The notes beneath the pieces were generated by a model. It ran no database searches and had not been told where the DNA came from. It saw only the letters and a list, made by a program, of their open reading frames with translations. 64,000 bases of DNA. Source: Trichobilharzia szidati (lineage: Eukaryota; Platyhelminthes; Trematoda; Strigeidida; Schistosomatidae). Where the stretch lies: the NCBI GenBank assembly GCA_944472155.2, contig OX235277.1, forward strand, positions 12,472,804 through 12,536,803, given 5' to 3'. A program made the position numbers and the translations under genes. The first letter of the stretch is position 1; the number at the start of each line of letters is the position of its first letter. Shown here piece by piece: positions 20,896 through 32,083 of the stretch.

Positions 20896-21090
20896 TTTGG
20901 AAAAAATTTTTTTATTATAGCTTGACTCCATATAGTATTTTTGATATAAGTATGAAATTTTCAGCATGTGATACCGGTAGCCCAAATTTTGCAGGCCAAC
21001 CATTGATATCGGGTGTGCGTCATGCCGGGGATCGAACCCCAGACCATGTGCATGGTCGGCGAACGTCCTAACCGTTGTGCCACCGACGAT
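20896..21090 (-). mobile_element. tRNA-derived SINE inserted in PLE unit B
   Basis: The reverse complement begins CGTCGGTGGCACAACGGTTA, almost identical to the head at 16385. The A box lies at 21071-21083 and the B box (GGGTTCGATCCC) at 21028-21039. The rest of the tRNA-like head is kept but the body after the CGCACACCC block differs from the 16.4-kb SINE. The equivalent point in unit A (19570) lacks it, so the insertion came after the two 3' ends were duplicated. Confidence 0.8.
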
Positions 21091-21177
21091 ACAGCTGAAT
21101 GCAGTATTGTACCAAATGCTGAAAATCCAATTCTTTAATGTAAGTATAGTTTTGGAATAAAGCAAATTATTATTATT

Positions 21178-22027
21178 GCCACTGTTTGTGTTTTCCTTCC
21201 GAAGTTATAACTTCCACATTACGTCATATAGGATGATACTGGTTTATTTTCCGGCTGCAATATTTATTTTGCTTTCAACAAATTCGTAGTCTCTTGAGTC
21301 TTGGTTAATAAACTTTCCTGTGATTTGTTTCCTAGCATAATTTGTACATTCATGTGCACAAAAGTATGCGGTGAAAACAAAAATCTAATTCGAAATCAGT
21401 TGGACATGTTTATTCCTAAGTTATGCCTAGAAGGACTTTAAATATTTGAAAATGAAACGATTCAGAGGAACAGATTCACTTTAACTTCTGTTCGTACACT
21501 ACTGGTGTTACTACTAAAACTGAATCGTTGTGGTCTCAAGGCAAAAAGACCGATCTCTGCTTCCTAATGTACTGCTGACAAAACTGCCTAAGGAATCGCA
21601 CAGTTATTTATCGATCCAAAGACAGTAAAAGGAACAAAATGATGGATCAACCTCTCACCAAGAGCTCTAGTGAGATAAAAGTACTTGAGAAACATCTAAA
21701 TTTTAGTGCAGCAGATAGTAAATTGAAACCAGAGGATGTCTTTCCTAACATAGAAGTAGCACAAGGTTCAATAGATAAGACGACAGCAGAAGAGGTTCGA
21801 GCACAATGTTCATCAACCTTGAAAAATCAAAAGAAGGCAAAATCAAACTTAACAGCATCGGAAAGACTAGCTCTAATTAGTGTAAAACAGGATAAAAACA
21901 TTGTCATCGCAAAAGCTGACAAAGGCAACTCTACCGTAGTTCTGGATAAATCTAACTATATCAAAACGTCACTGAACATATTCAGACGAGTCCATATGAA
22001 GAAATTAAGAAAGGAAGGAAGAAGGTT
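21178..22027 (+). mobile_element. Penelope-like element unit C, 5' part
   Basis: The 5' region at 21178-21527 aligns to 19672-19997, then continues past the unit B deletion point into the PLE N-terminal coding region. The unit stops at about 22024, where repeat family R begins, so the reverse transcriptase and everything downstream is missing. Confidence 0.8.
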
Positions 22028-22037
22028 GTGTGAGTAA
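21639..22037 (+). pseudogene. Penelope-like protein, N-terminal domain
   Basis: The 132-codon stretch has the PLE N-terminal order: SSEIKVLEKHLNFS, PEDVFPNIE, AEEVRAQCSSTL, KSNLTASERLAL, then the conserved QDKNIVIAKADKGNSTVVLD and SNYIKT. The DKDxVIxxADKGxxTVVMD-type block just upstream of the RT fingers is diagnostic. The ATG at 21639 may not be the true start: the frame is open further upstream with basic residues (RSKDSKRNK). The last residues (from about 22020) come from repeat R and are not PLE. Confidence 0.8.
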
Positions 22038-22190
22038 CTTGATATGATTATGAGCAATAGTTTGTGCTGGAAACGTCATCAGTTAATATTACCGTATAAC
22101 ACTGTGGATTTTATCAAAATAAAATCTTATCCATAATGGAGTTATACTCTACCACAGTGCCCAAGTTTAATACTTATATCAATAAAAGGA
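22024..22190 (+). repeat. Dispersed repeat family R, copy 2
   Basis: From gtgtgagtaacttgatatga through tccataatggagttatactc to about 22190 it matches the minus strand of 9945-10115. It abuts the broken PLE N-terminal domain, marking either a recombination joint or an insertion. Confidence 0.65.
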
Positions 22191-22781
22191 TGCACATTTT
22201 TCAATAAATTGTGGTTCAATTGAAATAAAGTAACGTCAAAAACTCAAAATCACCTAACAGTGAACCATTAAGCAGCTATACAGTCACTTTTTTAATAAAA
22301 CGAATATGTTGATTCAAGTGAATTATTCTCAAAGAGGTGGGAAGAAAATCTCTTTCCACAAGAATCACACTACCACTTTCTGCAGACATATTACAGTAAG
22401 AATGACCTTCATTCACTGAAAGAAAATCGCACAGCAAAAAACAATGAATTATTAGTGTACACGCAACAACAAAGAGAAGTATCAAAATTAGGGATTAACG
22501 AATGACAAAGATAAACAATAAGAATCAAATCAATATGTGATATATACATGTCAAAATAATGACAAATAGTATATAAAAGGAGTTAGATGTAACATTCAGA
22601 TAAATGCACATATTGTGAACAGATCGTTCAGGAGACATTTCCAACCAATCTTATCGTTTTTGACTATTTAAAACTCATATGGGAACAGTGACGTTATTAT
22701 CAAGATATCGGGATCAAGCAGTGATTACCACAGATGAAAACTATATTGCTAATAATTAGGTTAAATTAAACATAATGCTTT
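22191..22781. other. No recognisable gene
   Basis: AT-rich, unassigned. Confidence 0.35.
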
Positions 22782-23458
22782 CCTAATTGTGGTGGACCGG
22801 ATTATGCGTCAGGCATTGTGGAACGAGAGGAGGATGTCAGATCGAGAATCGACAAGGCGAGAAACACATTCATCAGCCTGAAACCAATCTGGAAATATTC
22901 GTCACTCAGCATCAACAACAAAATTCGGATTTTCAATACAAACGTCGTCAGTTCTTCTAGACGCATCAGAAACTTGGCTGGTCACAAAGAATATTTCCAA
23001 CAGCCTGTTGCAGACCTTTATGAATTACTGTCTTCGCTCTATAATGCTGAAATGCTGAAAATTCTTTGCTGTATCATAAGTACTGTTTTTGGAATAAAGC
23101 AAATTATTATTACTGAAGATCAGATGGCCGCCGGAAATAATCACCAACAAGAAACTTTGGGAACAAACAAAACAAGAACCAATCGCTCAACAAATATGCA
23201 GGAGAAAGTGGAGATAGATTGAACACTCGCTGAGGAGGCCGCTGGGTGACATCGCGCGTCAGGCCCTCGAGTGGAACCCGAAAGAAAAGCCGCGAGTGGG
23301 ACGTTGAAGGGTGACATAGAGGAGATCGTGCGAAGTGGAATTGAAACAGTATGGATTAACATGGATGCAAGTGAAAAGTACAGCAGAAGACAGAAGCAAA
23401 TGGAGGCGAGCAGTTGAAGCCCTATGTTCCACTAGGAACCCAAGGGAACAATAATAAT
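22782..23458 (+). pseudogene. SR2-like RTE, internally deleted C-terminal half
   Basis: A short block at 22790-22817 encodes VVDRIMRQA, matching the motif region before FADD. The reading then jumps to EEDVRSRIDKARNTFISLK at 22827, so the catalytic FADD segment, about 330 bases in the intact copy, is deleted. Downstream codons continue with frameshifts to ITNKKLWEQTKQEP, LEWNPKEKPRVGR and ALCSTRN, then the 3' end ccctatgttccactaggaac and an aataataat tail at 23446-23458. A 61-base foreign insertion sits at 23052-23112. Confidence 0.8.
23052..23112 (+). mobile_element. 61-bp PLE 3'-end micro-insertion inside an RTE
   Basis: The insert atgctgaaaattctttgctg... to ggaataaagcaaattattatta matches the last ~60 bases of the PLE 3' UTR (21118-21177). 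It is flanked by ctgaa on both sides (23047-23051 and 23113-23117). Removing it restores the RTE codons for RSIMLKIRWP. This is an extremely 5'-truncated PLE insertion and independently marks the PLE 3' terminus. Confidence 0.75.
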
Positions 23459-24384
23459 AAATATAATGCTTGTAAATGAGTGACTATCAGCTATCGATTT
23501 TAAATTCTAGTCTACACTGAAGATTTCGTCTGAAAAGGAACAATGAAATGATCGCAGTTAATCCATCCACCTCAGCGAAGATAACTGCATCAACACAGCT
23601 CCCGTGAGTTGAAAATCTCCAGCTTTGCCACATTGCAAACTTGAAGTGCATCAGAACGACTTCACAAATACAAAGAAAGACCGCTGAAAAAAAAGGGATC
23701 TGATGAATTTTAGACTCCAGTTGAATTGAGAAGTTTATTAAATTCTGCTTTCAGAAAACAACCAATTTCTTTTCGATTATTCACAAGTCTCCTTGAGAAT
23801 AATGTCGACTCAAATATTCGCATAATGTTAATTGAAGAATACAATTTAGGCAATACGTAATTTAGATAATTACTTATCATACTATAATAAGATTAAATTA
23901 ATAAGCATAAACATCTCATCTTAGCTTCCCAATTATATGATATTATGCAATCAAGTTCTCCATTATCTAATCACTACGAGCCATTAGATATTCCCTACCT
24001 AACTTTACAAATATACTCATTCAACTCACACATTCACAAAGATTGACTCTACCTAGATTGCATAAACACCAGCCTCAATTTATCATTATTACTGTTATGA
24101 TTACCTTGGTTACCATCCGACAGCTCATATGTCTGAACTTTAACTCTACCTAATTACATTTGTATTGACTATGTATGTATGTAATGGTGAAACCTGATGA
24201 AGAATTACTTATAAGTACGCACTTTCTTAAATTTCTTCTGTATTTAATGCTGTTTTGGCAGACTGTGCCATTTATATAAGTTTGTTAGTTCATAAGGAGT
24301 CTTCCAGCAATCTTAAGCGTCTAAATGCAATAACCCTTCTGTTTCTGTTAGGACAACAAATTCTGAAAACAACGAAAGAAGTTC
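23459..24384. other. No gene; contains one hammerhead-like motif
   Basis: AT-rich, weakly similar in composition and order to the PLE 3' UTR at 33850-34200 (catcattattactgttatgat-like strings). No coding part is visible. Confidence 0.35.
24187..24216 (+). repeat. PLE 3'-end motif, hammerhead-like, copy 5
   Basis: Reads gtgaaacctgatgaagaattacttataag. The CTGATGA box is intact here but the downstream GAAA is changed to TAA-AG. Confidence 0.4.
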
Positions 24385-24565
24385 AGTGTTATAAGGTTAG
24401 CCATCGATGCATGCACTCCGGGTCCAATTCTTGTAGTTCACTTAGTTGGTTATAATCCTGGTATAAGGAGATAGGTTGGCGTGAGGCTTGAATCCATACT
24501 CTGTAACAAAAACACCACAGCTTAAGAAACTTCAAAATATAGGGCCTCAGGCTCTATATTCTACT
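24385..24565 (+). mobile_element. tRNA-derived SINE, heavily diverged
   Basis: Similarity starts in the distal head (gatgcatgcactccgggtcc, B box about 24420-24432). It continues through taggttggcgtgaggcttga and tctgtaacaaaaacaccaca to aagaaacttcaaaatatagg, the order of the 16.4-kb SINE. Old and much mutated. Confidence 0.55.
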
Positions 24566-25369
24566 TTTAAATTAAAGGATCAAGTGAAATCACTTCTTCA
24601 ACAGATTTATTCCTTTTCAATTAAGAATTATAATTCCAACACGAACACCTATATGCATCTAAGCGTACATATAAGTAATTCACTTCAGTTCAGATACTAA
24701 GAAGATACGGTTAGTCCTCCCAACTGCATTTTGTGAATAGCGTTTGAATAAATACAACAGTGTACTGGAGTTTCGTTAAGGAGGCTTTGATTTGAATACA
24801 ATTGTAACCTAGGTTTTTATCCCATCTTCAATCACCACCTATCACCTCACCACACATATGATAATCCAATATTATTTCACAAAGCTTCACCATAAAAATA
24901 TGTTTTCAACTAAATGAGTAGATGAATAGAAATATTGTTCCTCATAAGAGATGCGCGCATATTTCTCGTGATATCGAGGTCTCATAAAGTTCATAAATGG
25001 TTCAACATTGGTTGCAGTATCTACAGGCACCCAGTCATCACTTATCTATAGTTTTTCTTATAAAGTGGTGGTACTGTACACTGTCACTCAAAATGAATAA
25101 ATAATTTATGGATACTTGTTGTGTGGAATATAAATGCATATATAAGTAAATCACTTATTCACGAAGCGGAAACAGATGCTGATAATGATTTCAGATGGGA
25201 ACTGTAGTAAAATTATCCGCAATTCATATCATAAAAATAATTTAAAAAAAACAACAGAAGTAGAAATATTCAATAGCTGTCTAGCATTTCTTTTGCTGAT
25301 GAGTTTATAAATGCCTCTTAATACCCATACACTTTCCTTCACTAGAAGACAAATCCGATTTAACTTATT
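24566..25369. other. No recognisable gene
   Basis: AT-rich, unassigned. Confidence 0.35.
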
Positions 25370-25870
25370 GTTATTATTCGTTCGCGTCCCAAGTGGGACA
25401 TGGAGCTTCAACAAAAAATCTCCATTTGGTTCTACTTTCTGCTGTCCTCTTCATCTGGCTAGCTCCACAATTGACCGTAATCTCTAATTTCATCTTCACA
25501 CGATCTCCCCCATTTTGACCGAGGACGACCCAATCATCGCTTGTCATCTGTATTCCATTCGAGCGATGGCCTGCATTGCACGCTATGCCATTCAACAGCC
25601 TCCTCAATGTATGCCTGATCCATTTCCTCTTTCTCCTTCATATTTATTGAGCAATCGGCTACTGCTTGATTTGTTTCCAGCCAGTGTATTTTCTTGCTAG
25701 TTCTTTCTCGCTATTTGATATTCACTATGGAGCGAGGACAGCTGTTTATGAAAGTCTATATCCTGTTGGAAATTCTATTCATTACATGCGGTTAAAGTTT
25801 CTGACCCGTATAGAGGGACTAACTTGACATTAGTGTTGAAAATGCAAATCTTTTTCCTTATGCTGGGTGA
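25370..25870 (-). pseudogene. SR2-like RTE C-terminal relic
   Basis: The minus-strand reading gives KKICIFNTNVKLVPLYGSET near 25860-25800. Broken counterparts of the FINK and HTLRKP regions follow. An open end (25374-25607) then reads through RSWGDRVKMKLEI-like and TAESRTKWRFFVEAPCP blocks, closing with ATGTCCCACTTGGGACGCG and AATAATAAC. Order and 3' end match the intact RTE. Multiple frameshifts; the endonuclease and RT catalytic core are absent. Confidence 0.7.
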
Positions 25871-25954
25871 GTGCAGAAGATGTTCAAGCTAGTTTCAAGT
25901 AGTTAAAAGGAAGTGAATACTATTGTTGTTCCATTATAAATACCCTGCCTTTTA

Positions 25955-26135
25955 ACTCCATTCTGGATAAGATATAATTTTGATAAATCACACAGTGTTA
26001 TACAGTAATATTACATAATCTTAATATTACATATTAATATAACTGTATAACACCGTGTGACACTTTATCAAAATAAAATCTTATCCATAATGGAGTTATA
26101 CTCTACCACAGTGCCCAAGTTTTATACTTATACCC
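25955..26135. repeat. Inverted pair of repeat family R
   Basis: 25957-26020 (minus orientation) and 26037-26135 (plus orientation) are two partial copies of repeat R facing each other. Their arms of about 65 bases would fold into an imperfect hairpin with a loop of about 17 bases. The arms share aactccattMtggataagat and ttttgataaa, and differ at scattered sites. Confidence 0.7.
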
Positions 26136-27289
26136 AGGCTTTTAGATGGAAACTCTTTCTATTATCGAAGGTTCTGTGTGACAGGTTTTTTTCCTTACAG
26201 ATGAAATATTTCAAAATAATAACTTTTCGTAATCCAGTTGAAAGTATATAATATATACACAGCACACATTCCATCAAGACTGAAAGGCAGAAATATAGAT
26301 ATCAAGTGATAGAATACACAGTGGAAAACTGCTATGGAACCATGTGAAATGTGTTTAGGTATTCAACTATCTAGATCGCTGTTTAGTTGATAGTTGATGG
26401 TGCAGTTTGTTTTTTTTTGCAAAGAATTCAATGAACAGTGTATCATAAACACCTTCAGAAAAGATCAACTAAGCGATGAACTTTGTACGTGAAAACAAAC
26501 AACGAAATGTTTTTGCAACTTCCTGTTGTGTTCTCGTCGTCAACAAAATAAATGGATTAACACAAAATATGACCAGAAATGAAACTGCAACTAATACGTA
26601 TGTCTGTGGTGCTTAACAAAACAATCAAAACGCTATGTGGAGAAGACAGGATTATAGGAAGCAGAGAGATTCTTGTAGATAGACAGATACGTCAAAAACT
26701 TCTTTAAATAATGCTTATTTTGTCAAAATTTAGACATCATTAAGAAAATTGTTAAGAAATCTTTTAACTTGGTTCATTTATCATAGGAGAAATTTTCCTA
26801 AGCATCTTAACTGGTTGTCTAGATAAACCAATTGAATAATATTCACTGTTTCAAAACTGCTTGTTACTGAAGTCTGCCTCTTCAACAAACATCTATCATT
26901 CTGACTGTAAATATTTAGATGGGATGTATTTGTAGAGTTTGTACCAGCAAAGTTTGTTAGCTGTAGAATTCTATCTCATTTCATAGATGGTTAACTCTAA
27001 TGAAACTGCAACTGGCTTTTTCACTAATGTTATGCTTATAAATTTCAGAGGAAAATACAAATTTTGAAGCCTAATCGTTCTCTATATTCTGCTGTATTCA
27101 ATGATAAATATGCACTCCATATTTCTGATGACTCCTCAATCCCGTTAATAGTTTTACCGTTTCTGGGGTCATAGCACTATATCAGTGCATAATGTTATGA
27201 GGTACACTAAACTCACACACCCACATTTCAGATGTGAAAAATAATCGTATTAATAGCCCTGTCTAAACTTGATCTTTAAGGTGACTTTC
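26136..27289. other. No recognisable gene
   Basis: AT-rich, unassigned. Confidence 0.35.
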
Positions 27290-27700
27290 CCCTCTGTATG
27301 ATATGACGTCGCGACCCGGAGGTGCAAGAGTGCAGCATTGCAGTCACTCTTCGTCTCTGGGAGAACTCTCCGGGCATTGGGCAGAGAATGAGGTCCGTTG
27401 AATGCGGTTTTTCCCGCTCAGTCTCCTTTCCAAACTTCCTTGCATTGCATACAGTCTACTGTCTATAGTGCAGTGTGGTGCTGAGTAGGCGGACTGGATG
27501 AGTGGGCGCTAGCGTCAGGTCTACAGTTATTCGTCTGTCATCACAATGGGTATCATGGGGCGTGACGCCTTTATTATCCTCGCCTAGATTACTAGCTCGG
27601 TAGTTTTCAAGCCGATCCCAAACCCAGATAAAGAGGGAGGGTTGGGGCGTGTTGCTGGCAACTCCACTCCCAAAACTCAACCAAAGTGCTACAGAAACTT
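27290..27700 (+). mobile_element. GC-richer composite repeat with SINE/RTE-leader body
   Basis: This block stands out for higher GC content. Its right third (about 27630-27695) reads gggttggggcgtgttgctgg and then caaagtgctacagaaacttc, the body module shared by the SINE and the RTE leader. The left 300 bases (from gtcgcgacccggaggtgcaa) have no tRNA boxes that I can find and no match elsewhere in the window. It may be the 5' end of a different LINE or another SINE type. The minus-strand ORF at 27456-27833 is a by-product of this composition. Confidence 0.5.
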
Positions 27701-30700
27701 CAACGCATAAATACATTAAAAATACTATATATAATACTGAATGTTTCAAAATAAAAATACCTAACACTGGTTTCTGCTCTGTTTTTAACTGTTTATGAAT
27801 AGCTTCAGTCAATGATTGAGATTCGAAGAACAATTTTCACGGAAGCTTTTACGTGGGTATTAAAGAATTCTCATTGAATCCTCTTTCCGGATGGCTCTCC
27901 GTGATGTAGACTCTGATCACATGCTCAAAATCTCTTTGTCATCGCTTCTCACCTCTTATGCTTCCGCATCCTCAAAAATAAGTCAGATAATAACCGAGAT
28001 GTTAAGGCGACCATGCTTGATTTTTCTTTTCTTTTTGTCTGATTACACATTACTATTATGTACTATCTAAATAGCGTGATAATGTTTGCAATAGTATTAC
28101 CTTTATTACTGACAGCGCCTTTACGATGTGTAGCCGTTTCAGCTGAGTTTGTTGGATGATTTTTGTTTTCGTTCAAAATCTTCAAGTAACCTAGTAACCG
28201 ATATTAGATCTAGAGATAGAATGCTGTTTGACCTACAACGCGAACCAACCTATTATGATATCTTTTCTTCGTTTCCATTTAGAAATTCATGACATTTGGT
28301 TGAAAGCCGATTATTAATTGTTATGGAGTGTATGTTTTGAGACAGAAGAACATTATTGAGGAATTCTTATGTCACTTGTTATGATACGCCACCAGCCAGC
28401 AATACACTTTTTTCTCAAGTTAAGTAAAAACTTGCAAATCAGACGTTTATAAAACATTTTAAATAATCGTGAAAGTGCTAATACCATTAAAGATCAGATT
28501 TTAATCAATAAAAATTAGCGAACCAAAGAAATTATATGAAATATAGTGAGCAAGAATTCTGGTCGTCCAAGTTTCAGTCATCATGAAAGTGAGAAGTGGA
28601 TGACTTTACTCAAAAAGTCACCATAAATACAACAGTAAATGCATGCCTTTTCCTCTAAACTTCATTTGCTAAGTTGCTGTTCTGTCGTTTTCACAACATT
28701 TAGAATTTATAAAAAGCATTTTTAAGTGACAATTAATCATATTTGTGCCATTTTATTTCGCCGAAAATAAACGCGTTTTTCATGCATCAATCTACCTGCA
28801 GAATCCATTATATTAATAGATTGTTAACATATTTAGCAAACCAATCATGTTGTACACTGTAGCTTCGAAAACGTAGACGTTTAATGCAGCTTCACACCGA
28901 CCAGCTTTTGTCGTTATCGTTTAGTTTTAGAAGAGATGGGATTACCATTCGTGTATTTTTCATCAGAATAAAATAATCTGATAGCGGATGATTTTTCAAC
29001 AAATTATAGCCACTTGTAGCAACATTTTCATTTGATATGTTTGATTGCTTTAGGACATACTTTGGGGTTTCTAGGGAGACATGAAGGTGAACACGACTAA
29101 GAAGGTAGTAAAGCCACTTGAAAATGATACCGGGGATGTGACTGCGATCTCAGTGCACTATGGAAGCTCCGTGCGGAATGCGAGGATTGTAGTTACTGCT
29201 AACTTAATTGTTACTCTGCTCAACAAACTGAGTTAACTATATGCTTGTGGATTCTAACCACGATGAAACAGGGCTCCAAAGAGTGTTGCTTCTACTAAGG
29301 AATTTTGACTACTATTCGCCTTATAATTGTCTTCAGTCAGTGCGTTTAAAATGTACCAGCAAAACTACACTGCGCATCTTAAAGAACGCATAAACATTTT
29401 TGTCGTGATTGAATTCCAGTGCAAACACTTGTTCATACGTCTTGCAATTCTACAACATAAGAAAGGTAAAAATTTCCCATTTTCTTTGATAAGTGATGTA
29501 GAATTGTACATACTTCTCAAGAAATGAAAAACATGGAGATGTTTCAGCTAACGCATTGAGAACAGTTCCCCTGAAGCGTTAAAATGGAAAGTTGCTCCAA
29601 CATGAATAATAACTTTGTGTAAAATGGTTCATAGTAGCTGAACTAAAGTGTATACGAACATTCTGAATTAGTCCACTGAAGTCGTTTCCCCTCCCTCAGA
29701 AAATAGGACACTTTTTCTTCAAGACTGTATTCAAAATGAATTTGAAATAACTAATATAGTTTTACAATAAATATTCTGATTGCTAATCGTTTCTAGGGTT
29801 TTTATATTCCTGACAATTGATAAGGTTTGTCACATAAGCAGTTAGGTCTACAGCCTTATAACTCGATTTGTGCCATTTCAATCGATTAACAGATTTACGA
29901 AATAATAACCGCAAATGATTTCTACTTTACGCAAATGGGGTATTCATAAATGTCACTTTTGACAGTGTCTTTCAAAACTATCAGAGGTAAACCACCACAT
30001 TATCGAAAAAGGCAAAAGAAGTTATGTCTACTGCGCGATCTTCACTCTCATTATTATTCTTCTGATCACGCAATCGTTGGAAACATCTTATCAAAAAAAG
30101 CACTAACGTATTCATTCGCTTTATATTTTTTATATGAGGAAGAACAAATTTACTTTTCGTAGCCTCTGACAAGCGAGTAATGCTGATGGAATTATTCAAC
30201 CCTCAATCATATAAATCAATTGACAAAGATATTTCGTATTCCCGTCTTCATATTTTTCCATTTTTCTACCTGACTTAAAGTCATGCTTGGATATATTAAA
30301 CCCATTGATCAGTAAGGGAGAATAAATCCAACAAGATCCTGTTGGACGTAGATGGCATAACTAGGTAGGTAGTACTTCTAAGAAAGTTCTTCGAGACATC
30401 AAAAATGAATATGTGAATTTTAGAAATGTGTACCGGGATTTTAAGTCAAAAATTCTGCACTAACACCTCAAATCATCTGCCCTTGAAAGAATTTTTATAA
30501 TAAGTGTGTTGAACTTTTATCCATAGATTATTATCTATTCTGAGTCTGAAGAAAATGACGTGAAGGGGAAAGCATAAAATAATATTGAAAATAAATGATC
30601 GTCCAAATTAAAATTTTACACAGTAATTGAGCTACTTCGGTTATCATCAAATATGAAGAAAGAAAGTGAATTAGTTGGCAAGACTGAATTCAGTCGTGTT

Positions 30701-31904
30701 TTTTAAATTATCAAATAACTATGCTGGTTCTTCAAGACTGAATTATTGGCGTTTGTTTTGAAACGAAATGCGTAGACTGTTGCAGTATCCATGCCACACA
30801 GATCTCCATCTAATTGTGATGCAAATCTATAAGCCAAACGTCACCATTAATTCAGTTAAGTACGTAAGGTTCGTATTACTTTTTCATTAGTTACAAAGTT
30901 GTCTACTCAATGACAACTGTGTATTACGCGATCTTTAGGAAAACGCAAGTCTTTTCTAGATGGATACAAGCTTACCTTTTTAAGTAGACAAACTTTAATG
31001 CAGTCCAGACTTCATTATTAACTTTTCTCAACATGTTAAATTAGAAGTGCATTAAATATTACACTGTGCATCACTATGTTTAACTCGCTTCATCTGCGTT
31101 AATCTATTCCCTGGTAGACAGATGGTTATTTGATATAATGTCTTTAAATCTCTTTTGACTGCAGCTTGTTACACTTCACTTTCCAGTATGTTAAAACAGT
31201 GTCTTTTTTCTGTTTTAGCATTTCTCTTCACTACTTGAGTCAGCGCGTTAGGGACTATATACAGTTTCTTCTTTCGTTGTGCATCTATTCGCTGGCTAAT
31301 CTTCTTTTCTACCCCCTCTTCTACTCTACCTTTCGGTGTCAGTGTTCATGTTTTCCTTCTTCATCAACTTATTCTTCTTAGTAGGTAAATGATCTTTTGA
31401 AGAACTCCTTGTGGTTTCCCAAAGATAAAGACTATTCACTATTTAACCTTTAAAGCTGGCTGAAAAGAATTATGCAGACAGTTAATATGCAGTCGACGAT
31501 ATATCTTAATGGTGATGACAGTAATTAAAGGACTGGAGGAATACACAAACATGCAAGAAAACTATGAACTTAGAGCTGGCCCAAAAGACTGAATAACAAA
31601 ACTTTAAAAAATCATAATTCCCTGAAATCAGTGTTTGTCAACGCAGTGAATGGGACAGGAAACAGGAATTTGAAATGTTCATTAGTAATACATATTTTTA
31701 AAGCATAAATCACTCTTATTAGAGTCAAAATAACCAAATTCCTGGATACTCTTCTTCTAGACACAGAGGTAAGATTGTCTTTGGATGACTACTAGCTCCT
31801 CGGCTGTTCGTACCACATCTAATGGAATTCCTCTTGATAGGTTTGCTTTGATCTCAACTTCTGGTTTAATGTTTGTTTTATTCCTTCACTTTCCCAATGA
31901 TAAA
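27701..31904. other. No recognisable gene over 4.2 kb
   Basis: AT-rich sequence. ORFs of 60-72 codons at 29327, 29950/29981 (opposite strands) and 31166 have no motif or support. A slightly GC-richer patch at 29080-29300 is unassigned. This could be intron or intergenic DNA. Confidence 0.35.
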
Positions 31905-32040
31905 TAGGGCGTCAAGCTAGAGCTTTGAAGTTTCGGTAGCACTGGTATTTCTTTTAATGGAATGAGGTCGCTAGCCACATGCTCAACCTTCCGTCTTTAC
32001 CAGTCTTCTATCTTGTTTATTGAGGTGAAGGTTTGATGTA
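31905..32040 (-). mobile_element. SINE body fragment
   Basis: The reverse complement contains GGAAGGTTGAGCATGTGGCT, then AGCGACCTC, then TGCTACCGAAACTTCAAAGC and TCTAGCTTGACGCCC. This matches 16500-16580 of the best SINE in order. The tRNA head is not recognisable, so it is a 5'-truncated or eroded copy. Confidence 0.65.
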
Positions 32041-32083
32041 ATGTGACAAATAAACCAAAGCTTCTGATAAGGGTCTTTTTCAG

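Larger units (their letters stand above)
19672..21177 (+). mobile_element. Penelope-like element unit B, internally deleted
   Basis: The unit starts with the PLE 5' region (19672-19997, aligned to 21178-21527). At about 19998 it jumps straight into the GIY-YIG endonuclease region; the N-terminal domain and the whole reverse transcriptase are missing. The GIY-YIG C-terminus ends at 20472 and is followed by a 3' UTR that aligns to 7665-7885 (minus strand), a hammerhead-like motif at 20681-20710, an inserted SINE (20896-21090) and the terminal ATT repeat at 21165-21177. Unit C begins immediately after. Confidence 0.8.

Noticed and set aside
22060..22090. Hammerhead on the minus strand of repeat R (CTGATGACG)
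   Set aside because: The second copy (about 10047) has ATGATAA, and no GAAA box with a closing helix could be placed.
27456..27833. 125-codon minus-strand ORF
   Set aside because: Runs antisense through the GC-rich composite repeat; openness follows from composition.
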